Shown: positions 17,457-27,305, counted from the first letter of the stretch. The stretch: 64,000 bases of DNA from Pseudofrankia coriaricola (GCF_001854805.1 NZ_MBLO01000213.1:31472-95471); one strand, 5' to 3'. Numbers and translations: made by a program. The notes: generated from the sequence alone by a model not told the origin.

Positions 17457-17944
17457 GGAATGACCGGGAGGCGACGGTCGGGCTCGGGATCAAGGAAGAG
17501 CTCGCCGTCGTCCTTGTACGTCTTCAGCACGAAGTGAGTCGACGTCGATCTCACTCGTTCGATCGTCGCGAGCTTCTGCGCGACGAAGTCCGCCACCGTG
17601 CGCATCGTGTTTCCCGACACGATGCACCGCAGGTCCTGGGTACCGGAGATCAAATATACTGCCCGCACGTCAGAGAACCGCGATATCCTGGCCGCGACAT
17701 CGTCAAAGCCCACACCCCGCGACGGGGCGACGGAGACGTCGATCAGGGCCGTGACCGTGTCCGTGCCCTCGAGCTCCCGCAACTTGTCATGGTCGATGAC
17801 CGTCTTGTAGCGACGGATCACACCGCTCTGCTCCCACGACGCGATCTGGGCACGAATCTGTTCGACTGGCAGACCCGTGAGATCGCTTATCCGCTCGGGG
17901 CTTGCCTGCGCGTCGGACCGCAGAATCTCCAACACTTCCAGCAC
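17453..17944 (-). CDS. Lrp/AsnC-family transcriptional regulator
   Basis: From GTG 17944 the protein has 163 residues: a winged-helix N-terminal region (LEILRSDAQASPERISDLTG, then IRAQIASWEQSGVIRRYKTV) and a C-terminal RAM ligand-binding domain (DTVTALIDVSV, SDVRAVYLISGTQDL). Proteins of this family sense amino acids and often control neighbouring amino-acid genes. The frame is open to 18055, but the extension is Pro/Arg-rich and unlike the family, so the inner start is preferred; no strong ribosome binding site was seen. ATGA overlap with the aminotransferase makes regulator and enzyme one unit. Confidence 0.88.
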   Translation of the reverse strand: MLEVLEILRSDAQASPERISDLTGLPVEQIRAQIASWEQSGVIRRYKTVIDHDKLRELEGTDTVTALIDVSVAPSRGVGFDDVAARISRFSDVRAVYLISGTQDLRCIVSGNTMRTVADFVAQKLATIERVRSTSTHFVLKTYKDDGELFLDPEPDRRLPVIP

Positions 17945-18505
17945 CGGACCAGCGTACTCCGGAGCCCACGACGGCGGCCCACACGCGGGACGGCTGGCCA
18001 TGGAGCACGGACGACCCCGCGCGCGGCCCGAGCTGGGCTTCGCGGACAGGGTCATCCGGCCATGGGCGACTGACCATGGAGGGCGCCGCCCAGGCCAGCC
18101 ATCGAAGGTGCGCGTTTCTCAGCGCCCTGCCGGCCGCCCTCCGGCAGCCCCGGTCCCAACGATCCCCCAGACGGTGCGCCCCATCCGGCCCGCCCTGCTC
18201 TTAGGGACCTCCCATGGGCTCGGATGCCCAGCCGCGCGGCAGCCCGCGACGCCGTTCCATCGACCAGTAAGCGCAACTCGGCCACAACTGGTGACAGCGC
18301 ATCGGCGCAGCACCAGCCCGACCACGTCGTCAGCCCGGTCCAAGCCCCACCACCGCCATATGCCAGGGCCCGGCACCACGCGAGGAGGGCGCCCAGCGCC
18401 CGACACGGGGCGAGCGCGCCTAGCGCCTCGCCCCGGCTCGAGATCGTGTCGCCGAACGAGTAACCCACGGAAACGGACCGTGCGGCAGGTGCGTAGGATT
18501 GGGCG
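17945..18505. other. Divergent intergenic region between the lrp-type gene and the SWIM gene
   Basis: No gene is supported. It holds two strong hairpins: GGGCGC-CCA-GCGCCC (18387-18401), and CGGGGCGAG pairing with CTCGCCCCG around an inner GCGC-CTA-GCGC (18406-18435). The promoters of the cassette and of the SWIM gene should lie here, but I could not place -35/-10 boxes with confidence. Confidence 0.5.
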
Positions 18506-19030
18506 GTGATCATCAGGGTTTCCGGGGACGGTCCGCACGACGAGGTCATCCTCACGCCGCTCGAGGCGGCCTTCACCGAGACCGCCTGCGCGGAGCTCGC
18601 GGGCGCCGAGACCTTCAGCCGCGGGGTCGGGCTCGCGCTCCTGGGCAGGGTCGCAGACCTGCGGATCCGGCCGAGCGACGCCTCCGGAACCGTCGATGAC
18701 AGCCGCGAGTTCACCGTCAAGCTGTCGGTGGGCGAGGACGGGGCGCACCAGGACTGCACCTGCGAGCTCGCGTCCGCGACGGCGCTGTGCCAGCACGGTG
18801 TCGCGGTCGCGCTGGCCGCGACCGGCCTGATCCAGGCCGACGACGACGAGGACGACCAGGACGACTACGTGCGCGCCGCCGTCGGCGTGTTCCTGGAGAG
18901 CCTGCCCAAGGCAGAGCTCGTCGATCTCGTGCTCGGCCTCGCCGACGACAACGAGGAGCTCGCGGACGCCCTCTGGGACGAGACCGTCCGCTGGTACCAC
19001 GACCGAGCCACCAGCGAAGCGGCCGACTAG
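18506..19030 (+). CDS. SWIM zinc-finger domain protein
   Basis: This 174-residue protein has a SWIM motif CTCELASATALCQH (Cys84, Cys86, Cys95, His97), the CxCxnCxH zinc-binding signature. It is followed by an acidic DDDEDDQDDY stretch and a Leu/Glu-rich helical C-terminus ending in DETVRWYHDR. SWIM domains bind DNA or proteins; the partner is unknown. GTG 18506 opens MIIRVSG. It converges on glmS, with a strong shared terminator between them. Confidence 0.8.
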   Translation: MIIRVSGDGPHDEVILTPLEAAFTETACAELAGAETFSRGVGLALLGRVADLRIRPSDASGTVDDSREFTVKLSVGEDGAHQDCTCELASATALCQHGVAVALAATGLIQADDDEDDQDDYVRAAVGVFLESLPKAELVDLVLGLADDNEELADALWDETVRWYHDRATSEAAD

Positions 19031-19062
19031 CGACCAGCCCAGGTCGGGCCCGCGGCCGAGGG

Positions 19063-19093
19063 CCGCGGCCGGGCGCTCCGCGCCCGGCCGCGG
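19063..19093. terminator. Bidirectional terminator between the SWIM gene and glmS
   Basis: A perfect 14-bp stem (CCGCGGCCGGGCGC with GCGCCCGGCCGCGG) around a TCC loop lies exactly between the two convergent stop codons. There is no T-tract, as is common in high-G+C actinobacteria. It belongs to the recurring GGGCGC-nnn-GCGCCC hairpin set. Confidence 0.75.
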
Positions 19094-19102
19094 GACCGCG
19101 CC

Positions 19103-21082
19103 TTACTCGACCGTGACCGACTTGGCCAGGTTTCGGGGCTGGTCGACGTCGAGGCCGCGAGCGAGCGCCAGCTCGCAGGCGAAGACCTGCAGCGGGATCG
19201 TCGTCACCAGGGGGGCGAACAGGGACGGTGTCGCTGGCACCCGGATCAGGTGGTCGGCGAACGGCTCGACCTGGTGGTCGCCCTCCTCGGCGATCACGAT
19301 CATGCGGGCGCCGCGGGCGCGGACTTCCTGGATGTTCGAGACGATCTTGTCGTGCAGCACTGCCCGCCCGCGCGGCGACGGCACCACGACGACCACGGGC
19401 ACGCCCTGCTCGACCAGGGCGATCGGCCCGTGCTTGAGCTCCCCGGCAGGGAAGCCCTCGGCGTGCATGTAGGCGAGCTCCTTGAGCTTGAGCGCGCCTT
19501 CCAGAGCCACCGGGTAGCCCACGTGCCGGCCCAGGAAGAGCACCGCCTTCGCGCCGGCCAGGCTGCGCGCGAGCTCGCGCACCGGGCCGACGGTGCTGAG
19601 CGTGCGGGCGACCAGGTCGGGCATCTTCTGCAGCTTCTCCACGTAGGCGCCGACCTCGTCGCCATAGAGCACACCGCGGGCCTGCGCGAGGTAGAGCCCG
19701 ACGAGCAGGCAGGCGGCGACCTGGCCGAGGAACGTCTTGGTCGCGGCGACGCCGACCTCGGGGCCGCAGCGGGTGTAGAGCACCGCGTCGGACTCGCGTG
19801 GGATGGTCGACCCGTTGGTGTTGCAGATCGCCAGGACCCGGGCCTTCTGCTCGCGGGCGTGCTTGACGGCCATCAGCGTGTCGAGCGTCTCGCCGCTCTG
19901 GCTGATCGCCACCACGAGCGTCGAACGGTCCAGCACCGGGTCGCGGTAGCGGAACTCCGAGGCCATCTCGACCTCGCAGGGCAGCCTGGTCCAGTGCTCG
20001 ATCGCGTACTTGGCGATCAGCCCGGCGTGGTAGGCGGTGCCGCAGGCAACGATGAACACCTTGTCGATGTCGCGGAAGTCCTCGCCGGAGAGACGTTCCT
20101 CGTCGAGGACGATCGCCCCGTCGGGCGACAGCCGCCCGCGCAGGGTGTCGGCGAGCACCGCCGGCTGCTCGCTGATCTCCTTGAGCATGAAGTACGGGTA
20201 GCCGCCCTTCTCGGCGGCGCTCGCGTCCCAGTCGACGTGGTACGGGCGGCCCTCGACCAGCTCACCGCTGAAGTCGATGACGCTCACACCGTCGCGGCGG
20301 GCCTCGACGATCTGGTCCTGCCCGATCTCCAGCGCGTCGCGGGTGTGCGCGATGAAGGCGGAGACGTCGCTGGCGAGGAACGTCTCGCCCTCGCCGAGCC
20401 CGATCACCAGCGGGCTGTTGCGCCGGGCGCCGACGACCACGTCCGGGAAGTCCCGGTGCAGCACCACCAGGGTGAACGCGCCGGACAGCCGCTGGCAGAC
20501 CCGGCGCACCGCCTCGGTGAGCGGGTGGCGCCCGCCGTCGGCGCCCTCGGCCGCCGCGGCCATACCGTTGGAGCCCCGCGCCGACTGGCCGATGGCCAGC
20601 CTGCCAGCCGACGCGGCGAGGTTCGTCTCGCCCGAGCCCGGCCGGCCGAGTTCGGCCTCCAGCAGGTGCGCGACGACCTCGGTGTCGGTCTCGCTGACCA
20701 GCTCGTGCCCGGCGGCGAACAGCTCGGCGCGCAACGCGGTGAAGTTCTCGATGATGCCGTTGTGGATGACGCCGATGGCTCCGGTGCAGTCGGTGTGCGG
20801 GTGGGCGTTCACGTCCGTCGGGCCGCCGTGCGTCGCCCACCGGGTGTGGCCCATGCCGGTCGTGCCGGCCATGCTGTCGCCGACGACGGCGCCGTCGTCG
20901 CTCTCAGCGAGTGCTTTCTCGAGGTTGGCCAGCTTCCCGGCGCGGCGGACGACCCGCAGCGCGCCCGCGCCGACCACGGCGATTCCCGCCGAGTCGTACC
21001 CTCGGTATTCGAGCCGGCGCAGTCCACCGAGGGCGACCTCGAGAGCGGACTGCTCCCCCACGTAGCCGATGATCCCGCACAT
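19103..21082 (-). CDS. glmS: Glutamine-fructose-6-phosphate aminotransferase (isomerizing)
   Basis: GlmS makes glucosamine-6-phosphate from fructose-6-phosphate and glutamine, the entry to amino-sugar synthesis. It begins MCGIIGYVG, with Cys2 as the Ntn glutaminase nucleophile. Then come RWATHGGPTDVNAHPH and HNGIIEN, and two SIS sugar-isomerase domains with SQSGETLDTL, LGRHVGYPVALEGALKLKEL and HAEGFPAGELKHGPIAL, ending PRNLAKSVTVE. At 659 residues it is about 40 longer than usual because of an Ala/Gly-rich insertion near residues 158-195 of the glutaminase domain. It lies 143 bp downstream of glmM. No glmS ribozyme is expected or seen. Confidence 0.97.
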   Translation of the reverse strand: MCGIIGYVGEQSALEVALGGLRRLEYRGYDSAGIAVVGAGALRVVRRAGKLANLEKALAESDDGAVVGDSMAGTTGMGHTRWATHGGPTDVNAHPHTDCTGAIGVIHNGIIENFTALRAELFAAGHELVSETDTEVVAHLLEAELGRPGSGETNLAASAGRLAIGQSARGSNGMAAAAEGADGGRHPLTEAVRRVCQRLSGAFTLVVLHRDFPDVVVGARRNSPLVIGLGEGETFLASDVSAFIAHTRDALEIGQDQIVEARRDGVSVIDFSGELVEGRPYHVDWDASAAEKGGYPYFMLKEISEQPAVLADTLRGRLSPDGAIVLDEERLSGEDFRDIDKVFIVACGTAYHAGLIAKYAIEHWTRLPCEVEMASEFRYRDPVLDRSTLVVAISQSGETLDTLMAVKHAREQKARVLAICNTNGSTIPRESDAVLYTRCGPEVGVAATKTFLGQVAACLLVGLYLAQARGVLYGDEVGAYVEKLQKMPDLVARTLSTVGPVRELARSLAGAKAVLFLGRHVGYPVALEGALKLKELAYMHAEGFPAGELKHGPIALVEQGVPVVVVVPSPRGRAVLHDKIVSNIQEVRARGARMIVIAEEGDHQVEPFADHLIRVPATPSLFAPLVTTIPLQVFACELALARGLDVDQPRNLAKSVTVE

Positions 21083-21225
21083 GCGGCTCAGCGTACGCAG
21101 CCTGGCCGCCGCCGCGCCGACGGACCCGCGAGTCTGCGAGCGGTTCCACGAACAGTCCGGACCAGAAGCGGCGAAGACCCCAGTCGTGTCCGTCACTTTT
21201 CTTACGGCTCCCGCCGCCATAGCCC

Positions 21226-22593
21226 CTAGGCGATGATCGCGAGTTCCCGTTCGACCGCTTCGGCGAGGTGGGTGGCGATCGCGCGGGCCTGGGCATCGGT
21301 GGGCGCCTCGACCATCACCCGCACCAGCGGCTCGGTGCCGGAAGGGCGAAGCAGCACCCGGCCCTCGTCGCCCAGTTCCGCCTCGGCGGCACGGACCGCG
21401 GCGGCGAGTCCGGGGGACGTCGACGCGCGGGCCCGGTCCACCCCGCGCACGTTGACCAGGATCTGCGGCAGCCGGGTCATCGTCTTGGCCAGCTCGCCGA
21501 GCGGCTGGCCGGTCTCGCGCATCCGCCCGAGCAGCACGAGCGCGGTGAGCAGGCCGTCGCCGGTGGTGGCGTGGCGCAGGAACACCACGTGGCCACTCTG
21601 CTCGCCTCCCAGCGCGATGCCCTGGCGGCGCATCTCGGCGAGGACGTACCGGTCGCCGACCGGGGTGGCGAGCACCTCGATCCCGGCCTCCCGCATAGCG
21701 TGGTGGAAGCCCAGGTTGGACATGACGGTCACGACCACCCGACGGTCGGCCAGCTCGCCGCGCTCGGCCAGCGCCAGCGCGCACACGGCCATGATCTGGT
21801 CGCCGTCGACGACCTCGCCCAGGGCGTCGACGGCGAGGCAGCGGTCCGCGTCGCCATCGTGCGCGATACCGACGTCCGCGCCGTGTTCCAGCACGGCGGC
21901 CCGCAGGCTGTCGAGGTGCGTGGCGCCTGAGCCGTCGTTGATCCGCTCGCCGTCGCCGTCGGCGTGCAGCGCGACGACCTCGGCGCCGGCGGCACGCAGC
22001 ACCCGCGGCGCGAGCGCCGACGCGGCTCCCTGGGCGCAGTCGACGACGACCCGCAGGCCGCCGAGCCGGACTGGCAAGGTGGACAGCAGGTGCTCGACAT
22101 AGCCGTCGACGACCTTGGCGATGTAGCCGGGCTCGTCGCGGACGCGCCCGACGGCGGCCCCGGTCGGGCGCCGCGCTGGCGGGGCCGCGAGCCGGGCCTC
22201 GATGGCGTCCTCGACCTCGTCGGGCAGCTTGTGCCCTTCCGCGGCGAACAGCTTGATCCCGTTGTCGGGCATGGGGTTGTGGCTGGCGGAGAGCATCACG
22301 CCGAGGTCCGCGCCGGTCGCGGCGACGATGTGCGCGACCGCCGGCGTCGGCACTACGCCGACGCGGACGACATCCGCGCCTCTGGACGCGAGCCCGGCGA
22401 CGACCGCCGCCTCCAGGAACTCGCCCGACGGCCGGGTGTCGCGCCCGACCACCACCACGGGCCGGTCCGCGTCCGGCGCCCGGTGTTCCGTGAGTACCTC
22501 GACCGCTGACTCCGCCAGCCGCAGGGCCAGCTCCGCGGTCAGGTCCGCGTTGGCCACGCCACGAACGCCATCGGTACCGAACAGCCGCCCCAT
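21226..22593 (-). CDS. glmM: Phosphoglucosamine mutase
   Basis: GlmM converts glucosamine-6-phosphate to glucosamine-1-phosphate for UDP-GlcNAc synthesis. The protein has the N-terminal [15 protein letters not shown], the catalytic phosphoserine loop [17 protein letters not shown], a metal loop AHDGDADRC, sugar loop GGEQSGHV and the phosphate loop [15 protein letters not shown] 22593 is chosen to match the family N-terminus (455 residues); an upstream ATG at 22620 has a better ribosome binding site (GAAGG) and would add nine residues. Confidence 0.96.
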   Translation of the reverse strand: MGRLFGTDGVRGVANADLTAELALRLAESAVEVLTEHRAPDADRPVVVVGRDTRPSGEFLEAAVVAGLASRGADVVRVGVVPTPAVAHIVAATGADLGVMLSASHNPMPDNGIKLFAAEGHKLPDEVEDAIEARLAAPPARRPTGAAVGRVRDEPGYIAKVVDGYVEHLLSTLPVRLGGLRVVVDCAQGAASALAPRVLRAAGAEVVALHADGDGERINDGSGATHLDSLRAAVLEHGADVGIAHDGDADRCLAVDALGEVVDGDQIMAVCALALAERGELADRRVVVTVMSNLGFHHAMREAGIEVLATPVGDRYVLAEMRRQGIALGGEQSGHVVFLRHATTGDGLLTALVLLGRMRETGQPLGELAKTMTRLPQILVNVRGVDRARASTSPGLAAAVRAAEAELGDEGRVLLRPSGTEPLVRVMVEAPTDAQARAIATHLAEAVERELAIIA

Positions 22594-23083
22594 GGGGGTC
22601 CCCCAAAACCAGTCGCACATCGCCGAGCACCTTCAAGGACACCGGCGGCGCGCGGGCTGCCGCATCCGTGGCAGCGCCCGCGCCTCTCGCCGGCCCGTCC
22701 CGAAGCCCGGCCCGCCCCGTCGGGCCCTGACGTCAGGGCCCACGCTGGAACCGTGGGCGGAACCAGGCTCGCCACATCTTCGCCGACCTGGCTCCCGCTT
22801 CCTACCGAGCCCCGCCACGAGTCGCGTCACGCGGGCAGACCCGGTGGCAGGCATAGCAAAACCGCCCGTCGAGCGACGGGCGGTTTTGCCGTGCCTGTAG
22901 ACCGTGCCGCCTGCGTCCCGGCCGATCCGCGCCCTGCCCGTCGAGCGAGACTCGGCGGGATCTGGGTGTCCTGTCGATCCCAGCCTCGAAACCGACGGGA
23001 ACGAACCCTCGGAGCGAACACCCAGCAAGCGATATGGCCACAAGCCCGCCGAAGCGCCTCTCAGCGCGACGAACAGGCCGGGC
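22594..23083. other. Intergenic region upstream of glmM, 3' of rpsI
   Basis: No gene is seen. It contains the strong terminator at 22858-22887. The glmM promoter must lie between it and 22620 but was not located. The flanks of the terminator extend the symmetry imperfectly (CAGGCATAGC against CAGGCACGGC), giving an arm of about 24 bases. Confidence 0.5.
22858..22887. terminator. Strong terminator of the rplM-rpsI unit
   Basis: AAAACCGCCCGTCG and CGACGGGCGGTTTT form a perfect 14-bp stem with a 2-nt gap. Runs of A on one side and T on the other let it act as an intrinsic terminator in both directions. It is one of the few classical intrinsic terminators in the window. Confidence 0.85.
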
Positions 23084-23491
<408 letters not shown>

Positions 23492-23530
23492 GTCGCGTTC
23501 CTTCCTTACGATTGGTGGTCGCGCGAGGCG

Positions 23531-23684
23531 CGACATCGGGGGTCCGGGGTTCCGGGGATCCGCGCTAGCGGATCTCCGGGGGAGGTGCTCCCCCGGGCAG
23601 ACATTGCGGCCCCCCGCGAAACTGACCGCGAGCGTTCCCCAACAGATCAGCTTCGCTGATCAGCGGGGACCCCTTCGGCGAACA
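23531..23684. repeat. Hairpin-rich intergenic element (GGGGTCCGGGG family) between rplM and rpsI
   Basis: It begins CGACATCGGGGGTCCGGGG and ends TCGGCGAACAGG, both shared exactly with 52407-52483. Inside are a GGATCCGC-GCTA-GCGGATC stem, a CCGGGGGAG/CTCCCCCGG stem, and GATCAGC-TTC-GCTGATC (23645-23661) followed by GCGGGGACCCC. It is non-coding. Confidence 0.65.
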
Positions 23685-23707
23685 GGGCAGGCCGGCTCGG
23701 TCCGCGG

Positions 23708-24151
23708 TTACTGCGCGACCTGGACGATTTCGAACGGCTGCGGCTGCTGCGCCTGGTGCGGATGCGTCGGACCCGCGTAGACCTTCAGCTTGCGCACCTG
23801 GGCGTGGCCGAGCTTGTTCTTCGGGAGCATGCCCCTGATGGCCTTCTCGACCAACAGCTGCGGCCGGGTGTCGAGGAGCTCACCGTAGCTGGTGCTACGC
23901 AGACCGCCCGGGTAGCCCGAGTGGCGGTGGTACTGCGACTGCTCCCGCTTCGCCCCCGACAGCGACACCTTGCCGGCGTTGATGATGATCACGAAGTCAC
24001 CCGTGTCGAGGTGCGGGGCGTAGTACGCCTTGTGCTTGCCACGCAGCAGCTGGGCAGCCTGGCTCGCCAGCTTGCCGAGGACGACGTCGCTGGCGTCAAT
24101 GACATGCCACGCACGCTGGACATCCGCGGGCTTGGGCTGGTACGTGCGCAC
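23708..24151 (-). CDS. rplM: 50S ribosomal protein L13
   Basis: L13 is an early-assembly 50S protein. The 147-residue product starts [20 protein letters not shown] and has [30 protein letters not shown] and [19 protein letters not shown], all typical. GTG 24151 is set by the family N-terminus with AAGAAGGCAG upstream. It is first of the rplM-rpsI unit. Confidence 0.97.
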   Translation of the reverse strand: MRTYQPKPADVQRAWHVIDASDVVLGKLASQAAQLLRGKHKAYYAPHLDTGDFVIIINAGKVSLSGAKREQSQYHRHSGYPGGLRSTSYGELLDTRPQLLVEKAIRGMLPKNKLGHAQVRKLKVYAGPTHPHQAQQPQPFEIVQVAQ

Positions 24152-24451
24152 AGATCTGCCTTCTTGGTCGGGACGACACTCGCGATATCCACCCGGGTCC
24201 GACCCAACTGGATCTGCCGCCCCGGCGGCGAGCGCGTCGAGAATGTGAGGAACGGACACGTCGACAGTCATGTCACGCGTCGCAGTCTTTGAGGTTACCA
24301 GGCTTCGGACATCTCCTGCCGGCGGCGTCTCCCGCGCCGCCCGTTCCGGTGCTCGATCCGGTGCTCGATGGCCGGCGCGAGCCATCGCCGGACATGTCCG
24401 GCAGCGGAACCGACGTCTGAATGATCAGAATCGTCAGCTACCGTCAGTCGA
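24152..24451. other. Divergent spacer between rplM and the gene at 24452
   Basis: About 300 bp without a supported gene. It should hold the rplM promoter: on the minus strand, GGTAACCTCAAAGACTG near 24280-24300 could include a -10 (TAACCT), but no convincing -35 box is seen. Confidence 0.35.
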
Positions 24452-26053
24452 ATGAGCGGCACGGATCCATGGCCGGACGCCGATCGGTACGACAGCGCGA
24501 GACCTGTCGGTCACGGCGGCGGGACCTACGACACGGCGGCCTCCGCGGACCAGAACCCGATGGGCGGGCCGTCGCCGCGCGGCGGCCGGGCCTCGCGGGA
24601 CGCCCGGCGAGACAGGTGGGTGGCGTCTCAGGGCCACCAGGCTCCGCCCGGCGGCTGGACGCCGGGCGATGACCCGCTGTTCGGCCCGATGCCCTCAGGA
24701 CCCACCACGGGCGGCCTGCCCAGGACGCCCGGCCGCTTCGGCGGCGACGCGGTCGCCGGCGGGGACCGTGCCAGGCCCGACGGACCGCGCGAAGCCGGCC
24801 CCGGCTTCGCCCGTGCCTGGCACAACCGCGGCGGCCTCCGCCGAGGCGACGAGGGCCAGGACGACCAGGCGAGCCTCGACGAGGGGTTCGCTGACGACGG
24901 GCCGGGCGGCGACGGCTTTGGAGACGACGGTTTCGATGAGGACGGCTTCGGTGACGAACCGTTCGCCAACGAGGAGTTCGACGGCGAGACAGCCTCGCGC
25001 GTAACCGGTTTCGACGAGGGTCATGACGAGGACGAAAACCCGTACGTCCGAACAGGCGGCGGGAGTCTCGGTGGTCGGTCCAGGACCGGCGGCCGGTTCG
25101 GCGCCCGTGGCGCGCGTTTCGCGGCCCAGCGCTCGTCGGACGGCCCGTCCGACGAGGACTCATATGGCGACGCGGATGAGCCGCGTGCCGAAGGGGCCGG
25201 CGGGAAGCCGCGGCGGAAGTGGCAGCTCCTGTTCATCGCGGCCGCTGTCCTGGCGGTGGCCGGCGTGACGTACCGGACGATGACGGGCTCCCAGGGCGAT
25301 GACACCCCGGCGGCCCCGATTCCCACGGCCAAGGCGGTTCCCGCCGACTTCCTGAACTCCGCCGCGACGGATGCCGACCCCGTGACCGAGAACGAGTTCT
25401 TCCGGGACGCCACGGTCACAGCTGGAAGCCACACCTACACCAGGATCGCCCGCAAGCTCGACGCCGGCTGTCCCGACCTCACCGGCCAGCTCGGGAGCGC
25501 GCTCGACCACCCGGCCGCGCCGATGCCGGCCGCCGCCCCGACCCCCGGGCCCACCTCCGTGGCCGCCGCAGCGGCACCCGCCTCGTCGGCCGGGCCGGCG
25601 TCGGCCGGGCCGGCGTCGGCCGCGCCGCCCTCGGCGGCGCCCACGCTCACGGGGCCGGCCTGCCGCCAGGAGGTCCGGGCACTCTACCTCGGTGAGCCCG
25701 ACAAGAACGGGCGGCGGCTGCTCGCCGGCGTGAGTGTCCTTGTCGTCGACAACGCCGACACCGCGAAGCAGACCGCCCAGATGCTCGGGACGCGCCAGGG
25801 CGGGGTGAGCCCGTTGCCGCTGCCCGACGGGGCGCTGCCCGGCGCGAAGATCACCGGGCCGAACGGTGACAACGAGCTGCGGGCCTCGTACCGGGACGGC
25901 CACTACGCGATCATGGTTCAGCTGGCCTACTCCGACGGGAGCCAGGGCGCGGCGAACGACAAGCAGCCATCCGACGCCGCCACCGCCCTGCACGCGCTGG
26001 CGAAGCAGCCGCTCGACGAGCGGATGCTGCTCGGCCGCGGCTACCGAGGCTGA
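24452..26053 (+). CDS. Membrane-anchored protein with long acidic cytoplasmic region, unknown function
   Basis: This protein has 533 residues. About 250 N-terminal residues are Gly/Asp/Arg-rich and contain Asp-Gly-Phe repeats (DDGFDEDGFGDEPF). A basic KPRRKW stop-transfer signal and one transmembrane helix (~255-273, LLFIAAAVLAVAGVTY) follow. Outside come an Ala/Pro/Ser linker (~360-400) and a folded-looking C-terminal region with one Cys pair. Such proteins are frequent in Frankia-type genomes but I do not recognise a named family. It is unrelated to the paralogues at 455 and 8861. It converges on truA, with 25 bp between stops. Confidence 0.75.
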   Translation: MSGTDPWPDADRYDSARPVGHGGGTYDTAASADQNPMGGPSPRGGRASRDARRDRWVASQGHQAPPGGWTPGDDPLFGPMPSGPTTGGLPRTPGRFGGDAVAGGDRARPDGPREAGPGFARAWHNRGGLRRGDEGQDDQASLDEGFADDGPGGDGFGDDGFDEDGFGDEPFANEEFDGETASRVTGFDEGHDEDENPYVRTGGGSLGGRSRTGGRFGARGARFAAQRSSDGPSDEDSYGDADEPRAEGAGGKPRRKWQLLFIAAAVLAVAGVTYRTMTGSQGDDTPAAPIPTAKAVPADFLNSAATDADPVTENEFFRDATVTAGSHTYTRIARKLDAGCPDLTGQLGSALDHPAAPMPAAAPTPGPTSVAAAAAPASSAGPASAGPASAAPPSAAPTLTGPACRQEVRALYLGEPDKNGRRLLAGVSVLVVDNADTAKQTAQMLGTRQGGVSPLPLPDGALPGAKITGPNGDNELRASYRDGHYAIMVQLAYSDGSQGAANDKQPSDAATALHALAKQPLDERMLLGRGYRG

Positions 26054-26078
26054 CCCCGCGCCCTCAGCCCCCGCGCCC

Positions 26079-27020
26079 TCAGCCCGACAGGGTCGGCGAG
26101 ACGCGGAACGCGCGGGTGGCCTCCGCGCGGGCCGCCAGCGCGGAGTCGGGCGGGTAGCGCACCTCGACGAGCGTGAGCCCGTGCGCGGGGAGGACGGTGA
26201 CGCCCGGGTCGCGCACGGCCCTGGCCAGCACGTGGGACACCCAGACGGGTGGGTGCCGCCCCTCACCGACGGCGACCAGGGCCCCGACGAGGGCCCGGAC
26301 CATCGAGTGGCAGAAGGCGTCCGCCTCGACGTCGGCGATCACGACCCCGTCCGCGGCGCGGCGCACGTCCAGGCGCAGCAGGGTCCGGATGGTCGTCGCC
26401 CCCTCTCGCCGGCGGCAGAACGCGGCGAAGTCATGCTCGCCGAGCAGCACCAGGGCGGCCCGCCGCATCCCGTCGGCATCCAGCGGGCGCGGCCAGGCCA
26501 GCGTGTCGTGCCGGCGGAGCGGGTCGGCCCCGTAGGACGCATCGCTGATCCGGTAGGCATAGCGCCTGGACAAGGCCGAGAACCGGGCGTCGAACCCGCG
26601 TGGCGCCGGCGCCAGCCCCGTGATCCGGACCGCGCGGTCGAGCACCCCGTTGAGCCGGCGGGCAAGACCGCCGAGCGGGACCTCCGCGGGGATGTCGACG
26701 TGTGCCACCTGCCCGACGGCGTGCACCCCGGCGTCCGTCCGACCCGCGACGGTGAGCCGCACGGCGGGCAGCCGGGCCACCCGCATCAGGGCGTCCTCCA
26801 CCTCACCCTGCAAGGTCCGCTGTCCCGGCTGGCGTGCCCACCCAGCGAAGAGCGTCCCGTCGTAGGCGATGTCAATCCGCAGCCGCTGGAGGCCGTCCGC
26901 ACTGAGACTCGTCAAGGCGGCTCGTATCTCCTTGCTTCCCGCGCTTCCCGCGGCTGTCCGAATGATCCGCGTATCTATTGGCGCGCAGGACTCTGTGGAC
27001 TTGGTGCCCGCATTGATCAC
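26079..27020 (-). CDS. truA: tRNA pseudouridine(38-40) synthase
   Basis: TruA isomerises uridines 38-40 in the anticodon stem. The protein has the family opening LRIDIAYDGTLFAGWARQPG, the catalytic-Asp motif VAGRTDAGVHAVGQVAHVD and FCHSMVRALVGALVAVGEG. From GTG 27020 it has 313 residues, about 45 more than usual at the N-terminus; the true start may be nearer residue 40, but no ribosome binding site decides it. It closes the alpha-operon group after rplQ, as in other actinobacteria. Confidence 0.94.
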   Translation of the reverse strand: MINAGTKSTESCAPIDTRIIRTAAGSAGSKEIRAALTSLSADGLQRLRIDIAYDGTLFAGWARQPGQRTLQGEVEDALMRVARLPAVRLTVAGRTDAGVHAVGQVAHVDIPAEVPLGGLARRLNGVLDRAVRITGLAPAPRGFDARFSALSRRYAYRISDASYGADPLRRHDTLAWPRPLDADGMRRAALVLLGEHDFAAFCRRREGATTIRTLLRLDVRRAADGVVIADVEADAFCHSMVRALVGALVAVGEGRHPPVWVSHVLARAVRDPGVTVLPAHGLTLVEVRYPPDSALAARAEATRAFRVSPTLSG

Positions 27021-27172
27021 AAACAGCTCGCCGGGACCTGGGAGGTGCTCATGGTCGCACCTTCGGCCGCTCTCTGTCAGCCGGGACCGCGTCCGCCAGC
27101 ACTACCCGCACCCGGTGCCTACCCAGGGCCCCGCCTACCGGTCAGCGGGCACCGACGCGGGACGGGCGCGAA

Positions 27173-27219
27173 ACGGCGAGAGCCCGTCTCCCTCGCGGGT
27201 GACGGGCTCCCAGAGCCGT
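27173..27219 (-). terminator. Hairpin after rplQ
   Basis: GAGCCCGTC (27180-27188) pairs with GACGGGCTC (27201-27209), with an outer ACGGC/GCCGT. It lies about 90 bases beyond the rplQ stop and before truA, so it is a likely terminator or attenuator. Confidence 0.55.
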
Positions 27220-27305
27220 CAAGGTTGGCCCCAGACGGGCTGCCCTGGTGCCAGGCCGTCCGCCAAGGACCCTGGCGGGCGGCCTGGCCGAGACGGCGGT
27301 CGCGC

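Noticed and set aside
10592..17944. D-cycloserine biosynthesis cluster
   Set aside because: A Ddl-like ligase and an Alr domain are present, but the other dcs-type genes (O-ureidoserine racemase, arginase-like, serine acetyltransferase and sulfhydrylase-like) are absent here.
19103..21225. glmS ribozyme or riboswitch
   Set aside because: The 143-bp spacer before glmS shows no such fold by eye, and glmS ribozymes are known from Firmicutes-type genomes.
19103..22642. Single 1179-codon frame spanning glmM and glmS
   Set aside because: The first ~500 codons are the wrong frame of glmM. The real GlmS must begin with Met-Cys at 21082, as the Cys2 nucleophile requires.
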